From: Cyanophora paradoxa
Lineage: Eukaryota; Glaucocystophyceae; Cyanophorales; Cyanophoraceae
Direction of reading: 5' to 3'
Length of the DNA stretch: 64,000 bases
Assembly: GCA_004431415.1 (NCBI GenBank)
Contig: QPMI01000168.1
Coordinates: forward strand, 62,001 to 126,000
Shown piece after piece: positions 10,701 through 19,949 of this stretch. The position numbers and the translations under genes are program-made. Below the pieces are notes generated by a model that saw only the letters and a program-made list of their open reading frames with translations, did no database searches and was not told the DNA's origin. The number at the start of each line of letters is the position of its first letter. Position 1 is the first letter of the stretch.

Positions 10701-13700
10701 AGAAACTGCGAACTGCGAACTGCGAACTGGAGCTAGAACCAGAGAACTAGAGGGAAGCCGTGATCTCCTCGCCCTGCGCCCCCTGTCTGACGGGCCCGGG
10801 CAGCGCGGGCGGCGCGGGGGATGGGCGTCCTCGTCTGCGAGTGCCTGGCGGACGAGGCCTACAGGTCCGCCCCAGCGAAGAGGACGTTTCTGCGCCCCGC
10901 CCGCCCGCCCCCTCACCTCTTCTTCCGCCCGCCCGCCCCTCTTTTCCTTCTCTCTTAAATTATTATTCCATAACTATCATTCCCTTCTTCTCCTTCCCGC
11001 TACATATGTACCTCCTCACCTCTTCTTCCGCTCGCCCGCCCGCCCCTCCCCCCCGCAGGAACGTGCCCTTCTTCCTCTCGAGCGCGCTCGCGGCGGCCTT
11101 CGACTGCAAGCCGGGGGAGGTCGAGGGGCGCATCCGGGCCCTCGTCGAGTCGGACCCCGGCATCCCCCGCGAGCTCGCCGGTGCGAACAAACGAGCGAGC
11201 GCCTCCTTTTCAGAAGCGGGCCTAGCTATAGCATTTCTTAGTATCAAGCTTGAAGCGAGCTCGCCTGTGCGAAGCCGCTCCGCTGAGCCGCTGAGCGGGA
11301 TCTTCTTTAGCATGATTGGCATGCTAGAACACGAGCGTGTCTAGGCTGGAAGCGATCCGTTGACGTGCTAATGACTTCCGTTACTCGCGTTCTCATCCCC
11401 TTCTAACGACCTCTCGCCTTCTCCTTCGTTCGCCGTCAGACGTGGCGGCGCTGCTGGCGCCCATCTTCGGGGGCACGGCGCTGAACGCCGCTGCCCTCGC
11501 GATGGCCCTCGAGCGCGTCGAGGCGGCGACGCCCATGACGCGCGCCACGGCCGGCGGGGCCGGGACGGGCAAGGGCGACAGCGTCAAGAAGGGCGACTGG
11601 AGCACGCAGGACGTGCGCCGCCCGGCTCAGCTGTACTTCTCCCCCTCCCTGACTCCACTTCTCTCCGCAGGTGAGCGCGGCGGCGAAGGCCGGGGAGGGG
11701 GCGGCGCGGGGCCGGGTGGAGGCGGTCTCGGAGCTGGCGGCCTACGTCCTCGAGCGCCTCGCGGAGGCCTCCAACGCCCTCGTCCTCGTCATCGACGACG
11801 CCCACTGGTGCGCGCCCAGCAGCTTAACGAAATTAACAGCTTTAGATAGAGCCGCTTGAACTGTTTTAGATAGGGCCGCTTAAACAGCTTTAGATGGAGC
11901 CGCTTAAAAATCGCGATGGAGCCGCTTTAACAGCTTTAGATGGAGCCGCTTCAACAGCTTTAGATGGAGCCGCTTTAACAGCTTTAGATGGAGCCGCTTC
12001 AACAGCTTTAGATGGAGCCGCTTTAACAGCTTTAGATGGAGCCGCTTTAACAGCTTTAGATGGAGCCGGTTAAACAGCCGTAAACAGCATAAAACCCCAA
12101 CCCCTCCCCCCCCCCCCCCCCCCCCACCCCCCCCACCCACCCCACCCACCCCACCCCACCCCACCCCACCCACCCACCCCACCCCACCCCCCCACCCCCC
12201 ACCCCACCCCACCTCACCCCCCCCCCCCCCCCCCCCCCACCCCGGTTTTAAGCTGACGCGGGCGCCCTCCCGGGCAGGCTGGACCGGGCGTCGTGGTGGC
12301 TCCTCGAGGCGATCGCCGCGCGCGGCTCCCGCCGCTGCCTCGTCGTCGCCTTCGCCCGGCCCCAGGCGCGCCCCTCCGGCTCCTGGGCGGGGAGGGAGGG
12401 GGGAGGGGGGGGGGGCGGAGAGAGGGAGGAGGGGCCAGAGAGGGCCAGGGCCGGCCCCGGGCGCGTTTCTCCGGGAAAGGGGACCGGGGCGGAAGGGGCC
12501 GGACCGCGCAAGGGGCGGGGATAAGGGGGCGGACGGGAGGGCCGGCGACGGCCGCGCCGCGCACCCTGCCCGCCAATCGCAAGCCGGGCTCTGATGTGGG
12601 TTGCGGGGCAGAGCCCCGGAGATCCCCCAGAGCTGACGGCCTGGCGCTCCGACGAGACCGTGGCCCGCGTGCGCCCTCCCCGAATTCGATCCCAGATTTG
12701 ATCCGATCCCGGTAATTTGATCCGCCTCGCCTCGCTGCAGAGCACGCTGCCGGTGCTTAAGGCGAGCCACGTCGTCGCCATGGCGAACCCGTACCGCCTG
12801 CCCCAGCCCCTCGCCATCCGGGTCCGCTCGGATCAGATCATATGAGATAGATTCTGATCTGCTCTGACCTGAGGGACCGCAGATCGCGGACGCGGCGAAG
12901 GGGAACCCGGCCGAGGCAGAGGCGATTCTCGAGTTCCTGAGGGACAAGAATAGCTTACCCGGGGCCCCCGACAAGTCCGCCCCCAAGGGCAAAGGAAAGG
13001 GGAAGGGCCGGGGATCGAACCCGAACCCGAACCCGAACCCGGGGATCACGGGGGTACTCCTCGCGACGATGACGCCGGCCTCGGCGACGGACTACAACGC
13101 GTCTGTATCCGGCCCGCCCTCCTTCTCCTCCAACAACGTCGAGTGCGCCGTACCCCTCCCAGCAACGTCGTACCCCCCTGACTCCTGTGGCAGCGGCGGG
13201 AGCGCTCGGGGGGGACTTTCCCCGAATCAGGGGACCCCCGCAGGGGGAGCTACCCCCAAGAACGGGGCCTCCCTCCAGGTACCCACCAGCAGGAAAGCCA
13301 TCCTAACGGCCGCCCAGGCGAGCGTCATACCCCCCACCCATCCTTCCCCCCGTCCCTTTCTAAAAATAGGCAGGCGGCGGCGGAGGCGGCGGCGCAGGCG
13401 GCGGTCGCGTCCGCCATGGGCCTCGTCGACGAGTTCGACATGAGCGTGCACCTGCGCGCCAAGGTCGAGCGGCTGACGGGGGACGCCAAGTCGCTCCTGT
13501 GCGCCGCGGCGCTGGTGGGGTACACCTTCGGGAGCTGGGACGTGGCGAGCTGCAGCGACCTGCCGCCGGACGCGGTGGAGGTCGCCCTGCGCGCCCTCAT
13601 CGACGCGGGGCTCGTGCGCCGCACGGGCCCCTTCGCCTACCGCTTCCGCTCGCGCCGCATCCTGGACACGGCCCTCGTGACGGTCGCCGCCGACGCGGGC

Positions 13701-14083
13701 GAGGCGGCGCGGCGCGTGGCGGAGCACTTCGAGCGGGTGACGCCGGCGGGGGCGCCCTCCCCGCCGAGCTCGCCCGCCTCGCGCGGCTCTTCGAGCAGGC
13801 GGCGGCGTCGGCGCCGGGCGGGACGGACTCGGCGCCGGCGGCGCGCAAGGCGCGGCGGTACGCGCAGGAGGCGCGGGCCGCGGCGCAGCGCTGGGCGCTG
13901 GTGGACGACCTGGCTGCCCTCGGGCGGCGCGAGGAGGTGCAGGCTGGCAAGAAGGCCGTGCGGCGCGCCCGGGCCTCGACGCTCCACTTCTCGGGCTCGT
14001 TCAGCGGCGCGACGCCGCAGGACGCCGCCGCCGCCATCGCCGCGAACCGCCTCAAGCTCGCGAAATCCCGCATCTACGTCTAG
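4790..14083 (+). CDS. Soluble adenylyl cyclase (ADCY10 type) with P-loop ATPase module, about 25 exons
   Basis: This should make cAMP from ATP in the cytosol or flagellum. Exon order: cyclase domain C1 (4790-6253) with FVEIEGLSRLL, GDVLYSVGDSLVGVW, CAFEIREKF and DFVLMGTLFNDLRAI; cyclase domain C2 (6914-9035) with KAYPVDDGAVFLA, GFGVPG, TGPLFGGLVGNAVR and EYIFLGAPIHFGEQLL; then an ATPase with Walker A GGPSSGKTT (exon 10261-10393) and Walker B LVLVIDDAHW (exon 11671-11807); then helical sequence ending KSRIYV-stop. This C1-C2-ATPase order is that of mammalian soluble cyclase; here about 1,140 residues against about 1,600, lacking the long C-terminal part. The first metal-binding aspartate of C1 (FVDI in the family) is glutamate; the second (VGD) is kept. 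Splice phases agree for nearly all exons, including a 32-nt intron at 13737-13768. The extreme N-terminus is uncertain. Confidence 0.82.
5988..6118. repeat. Long C tracts in an intron of the cyclase gene
   Basis: The intron 5807-6187 is almost pure pyrimidine, with a C run of about 20 near 6093-6116. The other strand would be G-rich and able to form quadruplexes. Confidence 0.9.
6541..6913. repeat. GGGGGAGAGCTT-type imperfect repeats in a cyclase intron
   Basis: The intron carries many imperfect copies of GGGGAGAGCTTGGGG and of the AAGCTAACAGC motif. Confidence 0.6.
7027..7072. repeat. GGGC tetranucleotide repeat in an intron
   Basis: About nine units of GGGC lie in the intron after exon 6914-6991. 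It is a simple repeat. Confidence 0.9.
8780..8933. repeat. Direct duplication of about 50 bp in a cyclase intron
   Basis: The segment starting GCCGCCCCACGCCGTCCAAT and ending in TCGCGTCGTCC occurs at about 8780-8831 and again at about 8879-8930, in the same orientation, within the intron before exon 8976-9035. Confidence 0.8.
10400..10740. repeat. AT-rich tandem repeat (TATAGAAATTGCGTCTATAG type) in an intron
   Basis: Units built from CTATAGAAATTGCG and TTTTCATATATAG recur with a period of about 54 bp from 10400 to about 10600, then decay into AGAGCTAGAGTCGAGTCGAG and GCGAACTGCGAACT repeats. It lies between the Walker A exon and the next exon of the cyclase gene and is far more AT-rich than its surroundings. 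Confidence 0.9.
11830..12075. repeat. 22-bp tandem repeat (AACAGCTTTAGATGGAGCCGCTT)
   Basis: About ten head-to-tail units of roughly 22 bp differ mainly in TTAA, TTCA or TTTAA spacer variants. The array lies in the intron after the Walker B exon and is followed by long C/CCCA tracts. Confidence 0.9.
12103..12241. repeat. Poly-C / CCCCA tract in a cyclase intron
   Basis: About 140 nt consist nearly only of C with scattered A in CCCCACCC patterns, just upstream of the splice acceptor at 12277. It is a candidate i-motif, with G-quadruplex potential on the other strand. Confidence 0.9.
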
Positions 14084-14514
14084 CTAGTCTAGCGGGAGGC
14101 TAGATCTAGAGCGGCGTAGACAGGAGCAGAAACAGAATTGTAGAAGCAGAATTGTAGAGTATGTAATAAGGTAGCCCTGAGAGTACAATTACGTTCCTAG
14201 ACAGACAGGGTCGTGAGTGCAAGCAGGCAGCTTATGACGAAGAACCCCCCCTCCGGTCGTCTTGCTCGGATTGAGCCCGCCCTTCGGGTCCCGTGCGACC
14301 CCCTTTTTCCTGTAATCTTTGCGTGCATACTCAGTTATCCACAGCATGTAATGTGATCAAATACCAATGCATTCCTTTCAAGCCGCTGAGCCAAACGTTT
14401 CAACAGATCTAGACTCGGCGAGCTCGAGGCCCCGGGCCGGCGGCCGCGCGGCGGCCTTATCGCGGGCCGGACCCGGAGGCCGCGCGGAGAAACTTGCATG
14501 ACTGCAATCATACT

Positions 14515-14900
14515 TGCGGAGAAACTGAAGTCAAAATCATATCGATATCATAGCTATACTATGATAGTATGCCGCAGCTGCAGTGCACCCGGTGACCTGA
14601 TCATAATCATGATCATGATCAGGCGTCACGGCGTCGCGGCGAGCGCGAACTTCGGAACTTCGGAAGCCTCTTCAAAGGCTTCAAGCTTCCGAAGTTCCGC
14701 GGGCCTGCAGCTGCACCTGCCAGGCTGCAGCTGGCCGCATGGCTCCCCTACTAGGCTAGGTTTTAACACACTCGGCAAGGTCCCGGCGGCCTACTAGGCC
14801 GGAAGCGGAGAAACTGATCACTGAGTCATCGGATCATGACTCAGTGAAGTCAAAATCACTGAGAGTCATATCATAGTATGCACCGATATCGATATCCGCG
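14515..14900. repeat. Diverged direct repeat with an inserted 12-bp inverted repeat
   Basis: The string GAGAAACTGA...AGTCAAAATCA...TAGTATGC occurs at about 14518-14572 and 14808-14882. In the second copy a perfect 12-bp inverted repeat (TCACTGAGTCAT / ATGACTCAGTGA, 14818-14847) interrupts it. Confidence 0.65.
14653..14699. repeat. 15-bp perfect inverted repeat (hairpin)
   Basis: CGGAACTTCGGAAGC (14653-14667) and its reverse complement GCTTCCGAAGTTCCG (14685-14699) are separated by 17 nt, in which GAAGCC/GGCTTC gives an alternative inner stem. It lies in a gene-free spacer, so its role is unknown. Confidence 0.75.
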
Positions 14901-15657
14901 GCCGATATATATCGATCGTGATCAGGCGAGTGTACATCATGGCATGTACATGTACCCCAATCACTGGAATTTGTGTACCCTCTCTTCGTGCCTTGGCACA
15001 TACATATGACTCCCAGGCTCAGTACGTATACTAGTGAGCCTCGGAGAGCACGAGCCCTCAGGGCCTGTAGGTGAGCAGATCTAGCAGCTTCGAAATTCTA
15101 GTTGCAATTGGCCCAGTGGCTGCGCGGTGGACGCGAGCAAAGGAAGCGGCTTGAGTTGCAAAAGCTTGAGTTGTCAATCACAGCTGCCGCAGTGCAGCAT
15201 GCAGAGTCAAAGAGATTTATATATTCAAGCTTAAGATTCAGATGCTCTGTTCTTGAAAGATTATGTGAATTAAAGATCTAGATGTGCTCGTTGCGCGAAA
15301 ATCGAATTTCCGTCGCAGATCAATTTCAATACTCAAACCCTGCGCCGCGCCCTCGCCCCTCCGTCCGACGGTCTCCTAGCTATAGCCTGCAGCTGCTTCT
15401 CTCCGAGGCTCGCCCGGTGAATGAACCCTCGCTTTCCTGCCTTCCCTTCCTTCTTTTGCATATGCATGCCCGCTCCGTCCCCTGCTTCATGCCCCTCCGT
15501 CCCCTGCTTCTCTCCGATCCCAGCGTTAACGTTTCCCTTCATGTTCAATTGAATATTAATGTGTTCTCCTCAATCCCACGAAAGGATCATCATCGGATCT
15601 CGAGGCGCGACCGCACGAAAGCGCAGCTTGGCTCCGAGGCTCAGCGGGGCGCTTTGG

Positions 15658-18409
15658 CTAGCGCTTGAGGAAGCGGCGGACGGTGGCGAGGCTGACGCGG
15701 GAGCGGAGGGAGGAGAGGGCCGCGAGGGGCACGGCCCGCAGCGCCGCCGCCGCGGACGACCCGGCGGTACCCCCGGCGGCGCCGGCGGCCTCGCCGGCGG
15801 CCTCGAGCTGCGAGAGGACGGCGAGGCTCTCGCAGAACGAGTCGAGGAGCTGGAGGCGGGGCCGCTCCAGCCCCGCGAAGGCGGCGGCGAGCTGCGCGGC
15901 GAGCGCCTGCAGCGCCTCGGCGCGCGCCTTGATCGCCGCCACGGGCCGCTTCTCGAGGGCCTCCCCCAGCGACTCGAGGAGGGCGCGGAAGGACCGCCCC
16001 GCGAGGCGGCGCCCCGAGGGCCGCGAGAGGAGCCGCCCGGCGAGCCCGAGCCGCTCGCCCAGCGCCGCCGCCGCCTCCGCCAGCTCGTCGGTCCTGCAAA
16101 ACAGCGGTCAGCCGCAGGCCGGCCGCGGGCTCAGACCCGACACGAAGGCCCGTGCCTGCCGCGGTCGAAGAGGGACGCGAGTGCGGCGTCGACGGAGGCG
16201 CTCAGGTCGTCGGCCGCCTCCGCGAGGCTCAGCGCCAGCAGCTCTTTCAAATCGTCTAGAACCCCGTCCAGCCGCTGCAGCGCCCCCTCCGCTTGCGCCT
16301 CCGTTGACAGCGCCTCCGCAAGCGGTCGGGGGGGGGGGGGAAGAGGCGGGAGGGGGGTACGGGTCGCACGAGGTCGTCGCGCCAGTCGCGGAGGGCCTGC
16401 GCCATCGCCTCCAGGGCAGCCACGGCCGAGAGGTGCTGCGCCGCGCCCTGCGCGCCCCGCGCGCCCCTGTGCGCCGCGATGTGCTGCCGCGCCTGCGCCC
16501 CGGCGCGTGAGGGGGTAGAGATGCGGAGGGGGGTACGGGGGCGCACCTGCCCCACGCAGCCCTCGACGAAGGGTGCGACTGCCTCGCCGCAGAGGCGGTC
16601 CCGAACCGCCTCCTGGCGCGCCCACTTGAACCGCTCTGCGGGGCCCGGGGCCGTCGGCAGCGGCGCCGCGCGCGGGCGAAAGAAAGGAAGAAGCGCACCG
16701 GCGAAGCCCCCGAGGGTGGAGAGGAAGGCCTCGGCCGCGGGGCTCACGGCGCCGGGCGGGGCCAGCCACGCGTTCTCGGCCCCCGCCGCCGCCGCGAACG
16801 CGTCCGCCGCGTCTGCGCCGCGCATCTTTGAGCTTTAGCTTGCGAATTAAGCTTTCCAGCTTTAAGCTTCAAGCCTTTAAGCCCTAAGCTTTAGCTTTTT
16901 ACGCGCCCGAGCATCTCAAGCTTTCAGCCGCGCGGGGCGGCAATCGCGAAGGCAAGGCCTAGGGGCAGGTGGGTGGGCGGAGGACGGGGCCGCACAGTCG
17001 CGCTCGACGCGGAGCCACGCGGAGAGGACCTGGGGCCCCCGCGCCGCGTCGCCGAGGACGCCCTCCAGGGCCGAGGGCAGACCGGCGGCGCCCGGGCCGT
17101 CCCCGTCGCGCGCCAGCAGGCCGCGCAGCTGCGCCTCGAATGAGAAGAGGTCGTCGACGCTGTCCAGCACCGCCCGGTCCGCTGTCGCCTGCACAGCGGC
17201 GCGCCGCCGGCGCCTCAGCGCCCCTGGAGGCGGGCCGGGGGGCCGGGCGGCCGCGCACCACCTGGGGCCACTCGGAGAGCCACTTCTCGGAGACGAGGGG
17301 CACGATCTGAGTCGCAAACTCCACCTGCGGGGGGCGCCGGTCGAGGAGGGCCCCGGGCGCGAGCCGCGGAGAGGTACCTTCGCGTCGCAGCGGGCGAGGC
17401 CGTGCCTGTCCAGGACCGGCTGCACGCAGGCGCCCAGAAACTTCGCGGACTCTTTGATCGCCTGCAGCACGAACGCCATGTACCACTCGGCCTGCCAGCG
17501 CCCCCCGTGAGGCCCTGCGCGCCGCGCCGGGCGCCGGCGCACGCCTCACCTTCCCCGCGCGGTTCGTCGCGCGGCCCTCCGAGAAATGAAATTTAAAACG
17601 GACCACGAAGGGCTCCGCAAGCAGACGGAAGACGGCGCTCGCGCGCGCGTGCCCGGCCCTGCGACGGGCCGTGAGGACCGTGCCGGCGCGCCCGGCCGCG
17701 CACATTCGCGGGGCGCATGCGCACGGCTCGAGCTCGGAGATGCAGAGCACGCCGGCGAAGTGGCTCTCAAATTCCCGCAGCCTCGCGTCGGGGAGGGTGG
17801 CGGGGTCCGGCACTTTCGGCCACCCGAGCGCCGCCAGCTTCTCGCGCAGCGCCCTGCGGGGCCCCCTCCCATCGGCGGCGGCCGGCAATGGGGAAGGACG
17901 AAAGGAGCGCACCCCATCAGGCCGTCTCCGATGGACTGCCGCGCGGAGTCCAGGTTCTGGCGGAGCAAGGACCGGATGCGGGGCGGGGCGCGGTCCTCGC
18001 CGACGTGCGCGTGCAGCGCCGTCAGGCTGGACCCGGCCGCGACGAGGTCCAGTGTCGAGCCGGGGCCGGACGCGCTCGAGGCGGCGTCGATCAGGTCGCG
18101 GCCGGCCTTGAGAGAGGTGAGGAACGCGAGGCACTGGCGCAGCTCCTGCGCCCGGGAGAGGAGCGCCTCCGCCTCCTGCGCGCGCTTCGCCTCCGCCTGC
18201 CGCCACTGCACGTTCGCGCACGCCTGCACGACGCTGCTGGCCGCCGCTCGAATGCGGGCATCGGACCCGTCCAGCGCGGCGAGCCGCTGAGCGAGCCTTG
18301 AAGCTTGGGCATCGAGCTCGGCGGAACGCTCGAGCTCAGCGAGCAGCGCCTGCGCGCCCGCCAGCGACTCGAACTCCGTGAAGCGGTCCAGCACGAGACC
18401 GGGCGCCAT
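15658..18409 (-). CDS. RINT1/MAG2/TIP20-like vesicle-tethering protein
   Basis: The family forms part of the Dsl1/NRZ complex that tethers Golgi-derived vesicles at the endoplasmic reticulum. About eleven exons can be read. The N-terminal exon (18409-17913, MAPGLVLDRFTEFESLAGAQ) is a long helical region. The diagnostic middle is clear: PFVVRFKFHFSEGRATNR (exon near 17640-17546), AEWYMAFVLQAIKESAKFL (near 17489-17379) and TQIVPLVSEKWLSEWPQ (about 17324-17263). These match the RINT1 signature of a HF...TNR motif followed by EWY. Helical C-terminal exons follow (16637-16547, 16490-16368, about 16330-16160, 16094-15658), ending FLKR-stop. The size is close to the usual 750-800 residues. The start is 98 bp from the divergent gene at 18508. 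Part of the last exon and its 3' flank are duplicated at 2268-2800. Confidence 0.85.
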
Positions 18410-18507
18410 GGCAACGCGCTACGTATCGCGATTCAACAGCTTCGAATCAGCGGCTTCGCGCCGCCGGGCGCATTCGGCGAGGGCTCTTGACGGGTACTGC
18501 GCAAACG

Positions 18508-18763
18508 ATGGAGGGCGACGCAGCGGCGGGCAAGCCCGAGCGCTCGGGCGCGAAGAAGGCGCTCCATCTCTTCGAGAAGCTGCTGAAGATTACGCTGATC
18601 CCCTTCATCGGCGGCGTGGCGTATGGCGTCGGTCAGCGCGCCCGCGCATCCGCGCCCCGCTGCTCTGACGCAGGCGCCGTCGTCCCCAGGCATGCACGGT
18701 GCCCGCATCTTCCTGGAGAGCGTTGCGTCGGCAAGAGAGGGCGGCGGCGCGGCGGCGAAGTAG
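18508..18763 (+). CDS. Small membrane protein, 63 residues, function unknown
   Basis: The ATG at 18508 opens MEGDAAAGKPERSGAKKALH, a charged N-terminus followed by a hydrophobic segment LLKITLIPFIGGVAYG. If the intron uses a GC donor (TATG|GCGTCG at 18626) and the acceptor CCCCAG before 18690, the protein continues MHGARIFLESVASAREGG and stops at TAG 18761-18763. Without splicing the same frame runs into a low-complexity tail. Its size and single hydrophobic helix resemble small mitochondrial or ER membrane subunits, but no family was identified. It is head-to-head with RINT1. Confidence 0.5.
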
Positions 18764-19199
18764 GTTGGCGTCAGCGCCAGGGCGCATGCTGACTTCGCCA
18801 GAGAGCGGGCTGCGGCGTCGATGCGGCTCGAGGTGCAGCATGCAGTGAAGCACCCAGCTCCGGCGCTTCCAGCGGCTTCCCGCCGACCAGCACGCAGTCA
18901 ACCCAGCGCGCATCTTTGGCCTGCAGCCATGTACCATGATTGTAACTAGAACATGTGCTAATTGATCTTTCCCATGTCGATCCACCTCCCACCCAGGGCC
19001 CTCTCTGGCCGCGAATTCCCAAATTTTAGAGTGGGTGGGGCAGATCCAGGGGGCATCTATACAGCTATGAAGCCTGCCTCCCGGTGTGCACATGACGGGT
19101 CAGTTACAAGATATGAAGTACTAGTATCCTAGCAGGAAGAGGTTCATCCTTGAGAGGAAGGGTGGTCTGCAGTTCAAGCTTCAATGTTACAGAACAGCC
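18764..19199. other. Short intergenic stretch between convergent genes
   Basis: Nothing coding was recognised. It separates the 3' ends of the small membrane-protein gene and the RRP7-like gene. Confidence 0.5.
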
Positions 19200-19940
19200 C
19201 TACTTGGCCGATTGCTGAGCAGCCTGTGCCATGCGAAGCTTCTTACGATCTCTATCGAAATCTTGCCTGAGCTTCTCCAGCTCCCGCTTTCTCTGCTCGT
19301 GGCGCTGGTGGCGGTAGAATCCTTCCTTCTGTTTTCGGAGGCCCTTGTCCAGATCCAGGTTACGCATACTGACGGCGCGAGCAGCGACGACCTATGCCGA
19401 AACGTAGCTCGTCAGATAGGGCGAGCTCGCCCCCGAGGCCCGGCTTGGGTGCCGCACCGTCGCGCCAGTCGCGTCCCGGACTGTGTTGCGGCGGCCCTTG
19501 GTCTGCACCAGCACGAAGCCGTCGTCGTCCGGCACGTTTCTCCTCTTTAGCTTTTCCTCCCGCTCCTGCGCACCAGTGGGCGGCCGCTAAGGCCCGAGGC
19601 GAGCCGAGCGAACCGTGCGCTCGCGCTCCTCGTAAGCCGCCATCCACTCGTCCACCGAGGCTTGCAGCTCTTCCACGCTCGGCCGCGAGGCTTTGTATTC
19701 GTCCACCCACTCTGCGCTTCGGGTTAGTTGGCTCGCAGCGCGGCGCTCGATCGGGGCCGCACTCTGGAGCCCGCGCGGGTGCTCGACCTCGCTGCGCAGA
19801 GCTGTCAGCACGCGTGCGGGCGTGCGATCGGGCTCTGCATCACCTTCCCCACATCGTTGCGTCCTCAAGCTGTCGCTCGCAACTTGTACCCCTTCATCGC
19901 TGCTGGCCAAACAACACAGGACAAGATAGCAGCGCATTAA
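19200..19940 (-). CDS. RRP7-like ribosome biogenesis protein, apparently short at the N-terminus
   Basis: RRP7 works in the UTP-C part of the small-subunit processome. The C-terminal half is clear. One exon (about 19718-19610) encodes EWVDEYKASRPSVEELQASV and DEWMAAYEERE. The next (about 19569-19440) encodes EREEKLKRRNVPDDDGF with FVLVQTKGRR. The last (about 19370-19200) encodes LDLDKGLRKQKEGFYRHQ and the basic tail ending QQSAK-stop. In known RRP7 proteins an RRM-like domain of about 150 residues precedes this part. Only about 70 codons fit between 19720 and the divergent F-box gene starting at 19950, and the single candidate piece there (DVGKVMQSPIARPHA) shows no RRM motif. Either the N-terminal half is lost or it lies in exons I could not resolve. 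The phase of the last intron also could not be fixed. Confidence 0.65.
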
Positions 19941-19949
19941 CCGGGAGCA

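Larger units (their letters stand above)
14088..15330. other. Gene-free, AT-richer spacer with repeats and inverted repeats
   Basis: No coding exon was recognised. The spacer begins after the cyclase stop. It holds three GCGGAGAAACT copies (about 14484, 14515 and 14805), two perfect inverted repeats (14653-14699 and 14818-14847) and several short palindromes such as ATCATGATCATGAT. It probably contains the 3' ends of two convergent genes and fragments of mobile DNA. Confidence 0.6.

Noticed and set aside
10400..12075. Regular repeats that might suggest a CRISPR array
   Set aside because: The units are head-to-tail without unique spacers, lie in introns of a eukaryotic gene, and no cas genes are present.
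13416..14083. Apparent frameshift in the cyclase C-terminal exon
   Set aside because: A 32-nt GT...AG intron (13737-13768) restores a continuous helical sequence.
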